Source: Prevotella sp.
GTDB lineage: Bacteria > Bacteroidota > Bacteroidia > Bacteroidales > Bacteroidaceae
Assembly: GCA_017442825.1 (NCBI GenBank)
Contig: JAFRYZ010000009.1
Span: forward strand, 36,923-100,922
Direction: 5' to 3'
DNA length: 64,000 nucleotides
Below the pieces are notes generated by a model. The model ran no database searches. It was not told the origin of the DNA and was given only the letters and a program-made list of their open reading frames with translations. This document shows, one piece after another, positions 47,995 to 59,224 of the stretch. The translations under genes were made by a program, and so were the position numbers. Numbering within the stretch: the first letter of the stretch is position 1; every line of letters begins with the position of its first letter.

Positions 47995-48082
47995 GTAAAA
48001 CATTATATTTTACTTAGTAAAACATTATATTTTGGTCGGTAAAACATTATGTTTTACTTTGCAAAACATTATATTTTACTTG
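47995..48082. repeat. Dyad array B: four palindromes with exact 22-bp period
   Basis: Units start at 47995, 48017, 48039 and 48061. Unit 1 core is GTAAAACATTATATTTTAC and unit 3 core GTAAAACATTATGTTTTAC, the latter a perfect 9+1+9 palindrome; units 2 and 4 are one-sided variants. The array ends 44 bp before the GH2 start at 48127 and 49 bp after the GH137-GH2 stop. It is operator-like in size and phase. Confidence 0.85.
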
Positions 48083-48099
48083 ATGAGAACAATACATAG

Positions 48100-51378
<3,279 letters not shown>

Positions 51379-51434
51379 ACTCAACCTTTGCCGAGAAAGT
51401 ATAGACAAATTGCCAACTGGTACGTCTTTTCATT

Positions 51435-54344
51435 ATGATGAAAAGAATCGTTATCAGTTTGGCATTTTTGCTTTCGTGCACGCTCATGGCGGCACAGGAG
51501 GCTGTGGAAACACATCGTCAGTATCTGTCGGGTCGTGGTTGCGACGACATGGTGCAATGGGATTTCAAGTGTTCGGACGGCAGGAATGCCGGCAAATGGA
51601 CGAAAATAGGTGTCCCATCGTGTTGGGAATTGCAAGGCTTTGGTACCTATCAGTACGGCATGCGGTTCTATGGTAAGCCGACGCCAGAGGGCATTGCCGA
51701 CGAGAAAGGTTTTTATAAATATGAGTTTACGCTTCCGAAAGCATGGGAAGGACGGCAGATAGAGCTGGTCTTTGAGGCGGTCTTTACCGATGCAAAGGTG
51801 ACTATCAATGGTCGAAAGGCGGGCAGTGGACTCCATCAAGGGGGCTTCACCCGTTTCGTCTTCGATGTCTCCGACCGCATTTTCTTTGGGACTAAGAAGA
51901 ACAAACTGGAGGTGGAAGTGGCGAAAGAGAGTGCCAACAGTCAGGTAAACATGGCGGAACGCCGTGCCGACTACTGGAATTTCGGTGGTATCTGGCGCCC
52001 TGTCTTCATTGTTGCTAAACCGGTTCAGAATATCGACCGCGTAGCTGTCAACGCTGATATGCACGGCCGATTCCGTGCAGATGTATATCTCAGTCGAGCT
52101 GTCGCGGGCGCTATAGAGGTTGAAATCCTCGACGATAAAGGAAAAAAAGTGGCTTCTGGTCCGTCAACAACGATTGATAGCGATAGGACGAAAGTAGATT
52201 TCTCCGTCAGTCAGCCTCGTCTGTGGACGGCAGAGACGCCGAATCTCTATACGGCGGTGTTCACGTTGAAGGATAAGAACGGTCAGGTGCTTCATCGGGA
52301 ACGTCAGAAATTCGGTTTCAGAACAATAGAATACCGCCATACTTTCACTGGAGAGGATTTAAAATATCTACATGTGCAAGGAGCAAAAGAGGATGGATTG
52401 TTCATCAACGGGAAGAAAGTCATCATCAAGGGTGCCAACCGTCACTCGTTCCGTCCTGAGACCGGACGCACCCTTTCCAAAGCAAAAAACATTGAGGATG
52501 TGCTCCTGATCAAGTCGATGAACATGAATGCTGTGCGTTTGTCTCACTATCCTGCCGACCCGGAGTTCCTCGATGCTTGCGACTCGTTAGGTCTTTATGT
52601 CGAAAATGAACTTCCAGGATGGCATTGGGCGCACGAAACCGTCATCGGACAGCAGCTGGTGAAGGAGATGGTGACACGCGATGTCAATCATCCTTCGGTC
52701 ATCTTCTGGAGCAATGGCAACGAGGGTGGTTTCAATTACGAATTGGATGGAGAGTTCGGACGCTGGGATCCTCAGAACCGCGTGGTGCTCTATCCTTGGG
52801 CAAACCGTAACGGATTCGAGACCAAGCACTACCGTTCGTGGGGTGAGACGGCGGAATACATGCGTCAGAAGGAATTGTTCATGCCGACTGAGTTCCTTCA
52901 CGGACTCTATGACGGTGGCCACGGTGCTGGACTGAAGGACTATTGGCAACTGATGATGTCGAATCCGCGGTGCGTAGGTGGTTTCCTTTGGGACCTGATG
53001 GACCAAGGAGTGGTTCGTACCGACCGTGACAACATCGTCGATTGTATGGGTAATTTCGGTGCTGACGGTATTGTCGGACCGCACATGGAGAAAGAAGGTT
53101 CGTTCTATACCATCAAAGACATCTGGAGTCCGATACAGATAACCTACAAAGAGGACAACAATCATAAGAGTGCCTATCTAGATTTCACAAACAAATACGA
53201 CTTTACAACGATGGACAAGTGCAAGTTTACATATAAATACTTGCAGATGCCAGAGCCTGGAATGTCTGATGTGAAAACGAAGAAAGAAGGTGTTTTTGAT
53301 GTGAAGGCATGGAAGTCCACGATAGACTTACCTGCTCCACTCAATCCGAACGAAGTGTTACAGGTGACAGGAACGGACCCCTTCGGACGTGAAATCAACA
53401 CTTGGAGTTTCTATAACCGATTGCTTCCCTCATCGGGTAAAAAAGTGGAATGGGACAAAAAGGTGGTTATCAGCGAGACGGATAGCGTGTTGACCGCAAA
53501 GTCGGGCAAGAATACTTATGTGTTCTCTAAGACTGACGGTCGCTTGAAATATGTGAAAGTGGACAACCGAACCGTCTCTTTCGGTAATGGTCCGCGTTTT
53601 GTTGCCGCCAAGCGTAGCGACCGTTCGCAGGATGGCTTCTATAATCACGATGACAAGGATGCTTTCAATAAGAAAACACAATATACCGAGTATGCCGACC
53701 AAGGGCATTTTGCCGGTTTTACATTCCGCCACGAACCCAAGACAGACCGATTGATTGCCACCTACCAACACGGCAGTCTCCAAGAAGTACAGTGGTCTTT
53801 TGCTGAAGATGGTACTGTAGGATTGACGATTTCTTATGCTTTCAATGGCATTGTTGACCTCATGGGTATTTGTTTCGATTATCCAGAACAGTTGGTCCAG
53901 AGCAAGTCTTGGGTGGGCAAAGGACCATATCGTGTATGGCAAAACCGATTGGAAGGTCCTCAAATGGGCTACTGGCACAATGCGTATAATGATCCGATAC
54001 CTGGCGAAAGTTGGGATTATCCCGAATTCAAGGGCTATTTTGCCGATGTGAAATGGATGCAATTGCAAACGAAAGAAGGGAAAATTAGTGTTGACCATAT
54101 AGGTCTTTTACCTGATTTAGAGCCGATGTATGTAGGTGTTTATCAGCCAAGAGACGGACGTGACCAACTGCTTTATGACCTTCCACAGACTGGACTATCG
54201 GTATTGCAAGTGATTCCTGCCGTTCGCAACAAGGTGAACACGACTGATTTGAACGGTCCGTCAGCACAACCTTATTGTACCGCAGATTATTCTGATTGGA
54301 CAGAATCACCGAGAACATTGTTTGTGAACCTAAAGTTTGAGTAA
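51435..54344 (+). CDS. GH2 glycosidase, candidate beta-galacturonidase or beta-galactosidase (969 aa)
   Basis: Signal peptide about 1-21 (MMKRIVISLAFLLSCTLMAAQ; ATG 51435 or 51438). GH2 domains in order: sugar binding (ISCWELQGFGTYQYG type), immunoglobulin-like, TIM barrel with KGANRHSFRPETG, acid/base E430 (WSNGNEGG) and nucleophile candidate E486 (MPTEFLHGLYDGG), and C-terminal beta domains. The active-site surroundings differ from LacZ, and RG-II chain A carries a beta-D-GalA removed by a GH2 in B. thetaiotaomicron, so beta-galacturonidase is a reasonable inference. It follows LacZ-type GH2 by 56 bp. Confidence 0.75.
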   Translation: MMKRIVISLAFLLSCTLMAAQEAVETHRQYLSGRGCDDMVQWDFKCSDGRNAGKWTKIGVPSCWELQGFGTYQYGMRFYGKPTPEGIADEKGFYKYEFTLPKAWEGRQIELVFEAVFTDAKVTINGRKAGSGLHQGGFTRFVFDVSDRIFFGTKKNKLEVEVAKESANSQVNMAERRADYWNFGGIWRPVFIVAKPVQNIDRVAVNADMHGRFRADVYLSRAVAGAIEVEILDDKGKKVASGPSTTIDSDRTKVDFSVSQPRLWTAETPNLYTAVFTLKDKNGQVLHRERQKFGFRTIEYRHTFTGEDLKYLHVQGAKEDGLFINGKKVIIKGANRHSFRPETGRTLSKAKNIEDVLLIKSMNMNAVRLSHYPADPEFLDACDSLGLYVENELPGWHWAHETVIGQQLVKEMVTRDVNHPSVIFWSNGNEGGFNYELDGEFGRWDPQNRVVLYPWANRNGFETKHYRSWGETAEYMRQKELFMPTEFLHGLYDGGHGAGLKDYWQLMMSNPRCVGGFLWDLMDQGVVRTDRDNIVDCMGNFGADGIVGPHMEKEGSFYTIKDIWSPIQITYKEDNNHKSAYLDFTNKYDFTTMDKCKFTYKYLQMPEPGMSDVKTKKEGVFDVKAWKSTIDLPAPLNPNEVLQVTGTDPFGREINTWSFYNRLLPSSGKKVEWDKKVVISETDSVLTAKSGKNTYVFSKTDGRLKYVKVDNRTVSFGNGPRFVAAKRSDRSQDGFYNHDDKDAFNKKTQYTEYADQGHFAGFTFRHEPKTDRLIATYQHGSLQEVQWSFAEDGTVGLTISYAFNGIVDLMGICFDYPEQLVQSKSWVGKGPYRVWQNRLEGPQMGYWHNAYNDPIPGESWDYPEFKGYFADVKWMQLQTKEGKISVDHIGLLPDLEPMYVGVYQPRDGRDQLLYDLPQTGLSVLQVIPAVRNKVNTTDLNGPSAQPYCTADYSDWTESPRTLFVNLKFE

Positions 54345-54363
54345 CCGTCATTCGTTCATCAAT

Positions 54364-54393
54364 ATGAAAAGAATCACCATCTTATCAATATGA
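54364..54393 (+). other. 9-codon mini-ORF made by tandem duplication of the GH106 start region
   Basis: A 26-bp unit (ATCAATATGAAAAGA(A/T)TCACC...) is duplicated in tandem. The first copy opens MKRITILSI and stops at TGA 54391-54393, overlapping the GH106 ATG at 54390 (ATGA). A ribosome ending there could restart on GH106. Confidence 0.6.
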
Positions 54394-57300
54394 AAAGATT
54401 CACCATCCTCCTCTTGTTTATTTATGTTGCGTCAGCAGCGCAATCCTCTCCCCATTCCAAACCTTGGACGTTTTGGTATTGGATGTATGGTGCTGTGTCC
54501 AAAGAGGGAATAAAAGCTGATTTGCAGGCGATGAAAGACGTGGGACTAGGAGGCTGCTATCTCATGCCGATACGCAGTTCTGCAGAGAAACCAGAATATA
54601 AAGGAAAGGCAGAACAACTGTCGCCAGAGTTTTGGGAGATGGTGCGTTATGCCATGCAACAGGCAGACTCGCTTGGTCTGGAGATGGGTATTCATATCTG
54701 TGATGGCTTTGCTTTGGCTGGCGGTCCGTGGATAACTCCCGCAGAGTCGATGCAGAAAATGGTGTTTTCCGATACCATTGTCACGGGAAATCCCAAGCAA
54801 CTCTTTAACCGGAAGTACGGACTCACATTGCCGCGTCCGGCTGCTAATCAAGGCTATTATGAAGATATTGCCACGTTTGCCATCCCTTTGAGGACCGGCG
54901 AAACGATTCAGAGTACTCAGAATATTCCGAATCTTCAGAAAATACCAATTTCTTTTTCATTGCTTGCGGTTGTCGGCGATGCTGCATTGACGATGTCGCC
55001 CACGATGACACGAAATGCCAAAGGCATCTTCGCGGCTTCTGAACCGGCATGGATTCAATATGATTTTCAAATGCCACAAACGTTTAGAAACGTTGAAATA
55101 GCAGCTAATGGAACGAACATACAGGCGCAGCGTATGAAGGTGGAAGTGTCGGACGACGGAATATCGTTCCGTAAGGTAAAGCAACTCGTTCCGCCACGCC
55201 AAGGTTGGCAGAACTATGATTACGCTACTACTTTCGCTTTTCCGCAAACAACCGCTCGTTATTGGCGACTATCCTGGACACCGGAAAGTACAGAACCGGG
55301 TAGTGAAGACTTGGATGCAGCCAAGTGGAGGCCTCGTCTTGGACTGAAGGATGCGGTATTCACCAATCTGCCGCGCATCGGTAGCTGGGAAGGAAAGGCG
55401 GGGCTCGTGTGGCGTATTGCTGATGAGACGACAAAAGCGGAACTGTCCGATGCTGATTGTGTACAGCCGGATGCGATGATTCCTTTACAACTGCAAGGAA
55501 ATCAAGTTGTCGGAATCTCTGCTCATTCCAATCAGAAAAGTTTTTCTAGAAATTCTAGATTATCTAGTAGTTCTAGTAAATCTAGATTATCTAGTAGTTC
55601 TAGTAAATCTAGATTATCTAGTCATTCTGCCACTACATATCTCATTCTCCGTATGGGTCATACCTCTACGGGCTACACCAATGCTACGGCAGGAGGAGGT
55701 AAAGGTTTGGAATGCGATAAATTCTCTTCAACTATCGTCAATAAACAAATTGACCATTGGTTTTCCCGTTTCGATTCGTTGGCCCGTTCGTCATCAGTAG
55801 CCCCCCTGAAATACCTCCATGTAGATTCATGGGAATGTGGCTGCCAAAACTGGAGTGACAACTTTGCCTCTGAGTTTAAGACTCGCCGTGGCTACGATCT
55901 CATCCCTTATTTGCCGGTGATGGCAGGATTTCCTGTCGAGTCGGCTGCGAAGAGCGAACAGGTGCTGCGGGATGTGCGCCTGACCATCAATGAACTGTTG
56001 AACGACAATTTCTTTGTAACGGTGCGCGACCGCGCTCATCAGATGGGGCTGCAGTTCTCTTCTGAGAGCATTGCACCTACCATGGTTAGCGATGGATTGG
56101 CGCATTATCAGTATGCCGACCTGCCTATGGGCGAATATTGGCTCAATTCTCCTACCCATGACAAACCGAATGATATGTTGGATGCTATTAGTGGTGCACA
56201 TATCTACGGGAAACCGATAGTTCAGGCCGAAGGCTTCACGGAAGTGCGTGGTGTATGGAATGAAACACCGGCTATGGTGAAGCCGTTGCTCGATCGTAAC
56301 TTTGCTTTGGGAATGAACAAATTATTTTTCCATGTTACCGCACATAATCCGTGGATGGATAGGAAGCCAGGCATGACCCTCGATGGAATCGGACTTTTCT
56401 TCCAACGTGATAATACATGGTATCGAGAGGCAAAAGGATTTGTTGACTATATCACCCGTTGTCAGGACATCCTGCAAAGTGGTAAACCTGTTGTGGATAT
56501 AGCAGTCTTTACGGGTGAAGAGATGCCCAGTCGTGCTGTGCTACCAGAGCGTTTACTCCCGATGCTTCCAGGTCTTTTCGGTAATGAGCGTGTGAAAGCT
56601 GAGCAACAACGCCTTGCTAATATAGAGCAACCCATGGCGGAGAGTCCTGTCGGAGTTTGGCATTCTGCCGGCATCGTTGATACGAAAGACTGGGTGAATC
56701 CTTTACGAGGATATCATTATGATTCGGTGAACAAGGATGTTTTGCTTTCAGCGATGGCGTTGGATGGTTATGTGTTCCTTCCCAATGGAGCAAAGTACAG
56801 GGTGTTGGTTGTTCCCCAATATAATCCTCAGTCTAATCCGACACAGCCTATTCCGGCGACATATTCTAAAGAAGTGTTGAACCAGATTGATGCCTTTAGA
56901 AAAGCAGGGGTAATCGTTATTGACCGACCCTATCAAGAGGAAGATTTCTCACGTTATGGTATGGAGCGTGATATCGTTCTCCCCGAAAACATCGCTTATA
57001 CACATGTCCGGAAAGGTTATGATACGCATATTTATTTCTTGTCCAATCAAGAGAATCGGGAACGCACTTTTACGGTGTCGTTCCGTGAAAAGACATCGTG
57101 TTATGCTCTGATTGATGCTGTGATAGGTCGGAGAACCTTATATAATATGCCGTTGAATAGTACCGGTCGTTCGGAGATACAACTCTCCTTGCCCGCTTAC
57201 GGGTCTGTGTTTGTAGAATTGTTTAATGGCATTGTTGACAAACAACAGGTTCCGCATGTGCCCCACAACCTGACCCTCCAACAGCCTTGGCAGGTGGAAT

Positions 57301-57725
57301 TTGTGGAGAATCATGTCAAGAAGCAAGTACAGCTGCCCCATGACTGGTCGCAGGATAATTCTTCCGCTATTCGTTTTTACAGTGGAACAGCCATTTATCG
57401 GACTTCCTTTAATTATAAGGAGAGTCCATCGGGTAGGGTAGTACTCAACCTTGGTGAGGTACATGACCTTGCCCATGTCTATCTGAATGATGTTGATTGC
57501 GGTATCGCTTGGACTTCCCCCTACGAGGTTGATGTTACCAAAGCCATTAAAGAAGGCAAGAACAATTTGCGCATAGACGTAGTAAATACATGGCACAATG
57601 CCTTGAAAGGACTCGATGCCGGAACACCGCCATTCGATGGAATATGGACGAATGCCCGTTATCGGACAAAGGGTGACAGTCTGCTGCCTGCCGGTCTCTT
57701 CGGTCCTGTGCAATTCAAGTGGTAG
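54390..57725 (+). CDS. GH106 alpha-L-rhamnosidase (1,111 aa)
   Basis: Signal peptide 1-18. The N-terminal TIM-barrel start has the hallmark WTFWYWMYGAVSKEGIKADLQAMKDVGLGG, then a beta domain insert, HVDSWECGCQNWSDNF (catalytic region), SSESIAPTMVSDG, YWLNSPTHDKPND, AEGFTEVRGVWNETPAMVKPL, and a C-terminal jelly-roll (LNLGEVHDLAHVYLNDVDCGIAW). It cleaves alpha-L-rhamnose; in B. thetaiotaomicron a GH106 acts on RG-II chain B. Residues about 385-412 are an in-frame tandem repeat of S, R and L. A second possible repeat-derived stretch encodes QSTQNIPNLQKI (54905-54945). The start was set at the second copy of a duplicated start region. Confidence 0.88.
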   Translation: MKRFTILLLFIYVASAAQSSPHSKPWTFWYWMYGAVSKEGIKADLQAMKDVGLGGCYLMPIRSSAEKPEYKGKAEQLSPEFWEMVRYAMQQADSLGLEMGIHICDGFALAGGPWITPAESMQKMVFSDTIVTGNPKQLFNRKYGLTLPRPAANQGYYEDIATFAIPLRTGETIQSTQNIPNLQKIPISFSLLAVVGDAALTMSPTMTRNAKGIFAASEPAWIQYDFQMPQTFRNVEIAANGTNIQAQRMKVEVSDDGISFRKVKQLVPPRQGWQNYDYATTFAFPQTTARYWRLSWTPESTEPGSEDLDAAKWRPRLGLKDAVFTNLPRIGSWEGKAGLVWRIADETTKAELSDADCVQPDAMIPLQLQGNQVVGISAHSNQKSFSRNSRLSSSSSKSRLSSSSSKSRLSSHSATTYLILRMGHTSTGYTNATAGGGKGLECDKFSSTIVNKQIDHWFSRFDSLARSSSVAPLKYLHVDSWECGCQNWSDNFASEFKTRRGYDLIPYLPVMAGFPVESAAKSEQVLRDVRLTINELLNDNFFVTVRDRAHQMGLQFSSESIAPTMVSDGLAHYQYADLPMGEYWLNSPTHDKPNDMLDAISGAHIYGKPIVQAEGFTEVRGVWNETPAMVKPLLDRNFALGMNKLFFHVTAHNPWMDRKPGMTLDGIGLFFQRDNTWYREAKGFVDYITRCQDILQSGKPVVDIAVFTGEEMPSRAVLPERLLPMLPGLFGNERVKAEQQRLANIEQPMAESPVGVWHSAGIVDTKDWVNPLRGYHYDSVNKDVLLSAMALDGYVFLPNGAKYRVLVVPQYNPQSNPTQPIPATYSKEVLNQIDAFRKAGVIVIDRPYQEEDFSRYGMERDIVLPENIAYTHVRKGYDTHIYFLSNQENRERTFTVSFREKTSCYALIDAVIGRRTLYNMPLNSTGRSEIQLSLPAYGSVFVELFNGIVDKQQVPHVPHNLTLQQPWQVEFVENHVKKQVQLPHDWSQDNSSAIRFYSGTAIYRTSFNYKESPSGRVVLNLGEVHDLAHVYLNDVDCGIAWTSPYEVDVTKAIKEGKNNLRIDVVNTWHNALKGLDAGTPPFDGIWTNARYRTKGDSLLPAGLFGPVQFKW
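55543..55625 (+). repeat. In-frame TCTAGA-rich 27-bp tandem repeat in GH106
   Basis: Three units of about 27 bp (TCTAGATTATCTAGTAGTTC and on) read as RLSSSSSKS, RLSSSSSKS, RLSSHS. It lies between two ordered segments of the insert domain (GNQVVGIS... and TTYLILRMGHTSTGYT). Confidence 0.85.
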
Positions 57726-57746
57726 AATCATCAAAAGAAACACAAT

Positions 57747-59150
57747 ATGAAAAGACTCATGACCATTATTGCTGCTTTTTGTTGTATTACAGCAAATGCA
57801 GAAGTGAAGTTGCCGAAGATATTCAGTGACAATATGGTGCTACAGCAACAGACTGTCTGCAACCTTTGGGGTACAGCTGCTGCGAACAAAACCGTCAAGG
57901 TAACGACTTCTTGGGATAAGCAGACGTACAAGGTACAGGCTGCCGAAGATGGTTCTTGGAAGGTGCAGGTACGGACTCCACAGGCAGGCGGACCATACGA
58001 CATTTCCTTTAACGACGGCAAGGAGACCGTTTTGAAGAACGTTCTGATTGGCGAAGTGTGGATTTGTAGCGGTCAGTCGAATATGGAGATGCAAATGAAA
58101 GGCTTCAAGGCGCAACCCGTTGAGGGTGCCAACGAAGAGCTGTTGCAATGTGGCGACAGCAATCTGCGACTTCTCTATGTCAAGCGGACGGCACAGTTTA
58201 AACCGCAATCCGACATTAAAGACGGTACTTGGAAAGTCGCCGATGCAGCTTCGGTACGTGATTTCTCGGCAACTGCTTATTATTTCGGGCGCGCCTTGCG
58301 CCGTACGTTAGGTATTCCTGTCGGCTTGATTTGTACCGCCTTTGGCGGTTCCGCTTGTGAGGCGTGGATGAAAGCAGACTGGCTGCGTGCGTTCCCACAA
58401 GTGCAGCAGACCATTACCGAAGATGATGTCAAGAAACTGAACCAGCGTTGCCCCACTGCTCTTTATAATGGTCAGCTGTTTCCGCTCATTGGTTACACCA
58501 TGCGCGGAGTCCTATGGTATCAAGGTGAGGACAACGTCCCCCGATATAGTTACTATGCTGAATTGTTGAAGCGTATGGTTGAGGGCTGGCGTTCGGAGTG
58601 GAATCAAGGTGAATTCCCCTTCTATTTCTGTCAGATAGCTCCCTATGACTATAGTATTGTCAATTGGAAAGATAGTCAATATTTGCGTGAACAGCAACAA
58701 AAGGCTGAAGAAATAATTCCCAATGCCCGTATGGCAGTGCTGATGGATGCTGGTTTGGAGTATGGCATTCATCCTCGGAAAAAACGTGAGGTTGGTGAGC
58801 GTTTGGCGATGTTGGCCTTGTCGAATACCTATCATGTGAAGGGATTGCCTGAATATGCTAAATATAGTAGTGTGGAGTTTCGTGGTGATACAGCAGTGGT
58901 GGCTTTCGACCGTTCCAAGGAATGGGTCTATTTTGAACACGGAACGACCAGCAAGAACTTTGAAGTCGCCGGCAATGATCGTGTGTTCCATCCCGCCACC
59001 AAGGTATGGATTTCGCGCAATAGGGTATATCTCCTGTGTGATGCCGTCAAACAACCGATAGCTGTCCGCTATGCTTTCCACGATTGGGCAGAGGGCGATC
59101 TGATGCACGACGGACTTCCTGTCAGTTCTTTCCGTACCGACAATTGGTAA
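57747..59150 (+). CDS. SASA-family carbohydrate esterase (467 aa), probable acetylesterase
   Basis: Signal peptide 1-19. An SGNH-like esterase of the sialate O-acetylesterase (SASA/DUF303) type: N-terminal Ig-like domain (VQVRTPQAGGPYDISF), nucleophile S111 in ICSGQSNMEM, oxyanion-side GLICTAFGGSACEAWM, GVLWYQGEDN, and the Asp-x-x-His part near MDAGLEYGIHPRKKREVGERLA. It probably removes acetyl groups; RG-II carries acetyl esters on aceric acid and methylfucose in chain B. Exact substrate is inferred. It starts 21 bp after GH106 and is followed by a terminator hairpin. Confidence 0.8.
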   Translation: MKRLMTIIAAFCCITANAEVKLPKIFSDNMVLQQQTVCNLWGTAAANKTVKVTTSWDKQTYKVQAAEDGSWKVQVRTPQAGGPYDISFNDGKETVLKNVLIGEVWICSGQSNMEMQMKGFKAQPVEGANEELLQCGDSNLRLLYVKRTAQFKPQSDIKDGTWKVADAASVRDFSATAYYFGRALRRTLGIPVGLICTAFGGSACEAWMKADWLRAFPQVQQTITEDDVKKLNQRCPTALYNGQLFPLIGYTMRGVLWYQGEDNVPRYSYYAELLKRMVEGWRSEWNQGEFPFYFCQIAPYDYSIVNWKDSQYLREQQQKAEEIIPNARMAVLMDAGLEYGIHPRKKREVGERLAMLALSNTYHVKGLPEYAKYSSVEFRGDTAVVAFDRSKEWVYFEHGTTSKNFEVAGNDRVFHPATKVWISRNRVYLLCDAVKQPIAVRYAFHDWAEGDLMHDGLPVSSFRTDNW

Positions 59151-59162
59151 AACCTACTGCAA

Positions 59163-59194
59163 ACCCTCTCGCAAGGGAGGGTATTATCTTTTTT
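59163..59194 (+). terminator. Intrinsic terminator or attenuator after the SASA esterase
   Basis: Stem ACCCTCTC/GGGAGGGT (8 pairs including one G-T) capped by a GCAA tetraloop (59163-59182), followed after 6 bp by TTTTTT. It sits 12 bp past the esterase stop and before the next GH2, so it either ends the operon or attenuates the last gene. Confidence 0.75.
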
Positions 59195-59224
59195 AGTATT
59201 TAATCCATTAAGCATATTCTATTC

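Noticed and set aside
47995-48082. CRISPR array or transcription terminator
   Set aside because: Contiguous 22-bp palindromic units without spacers, and no T-run placed after a stable stem.
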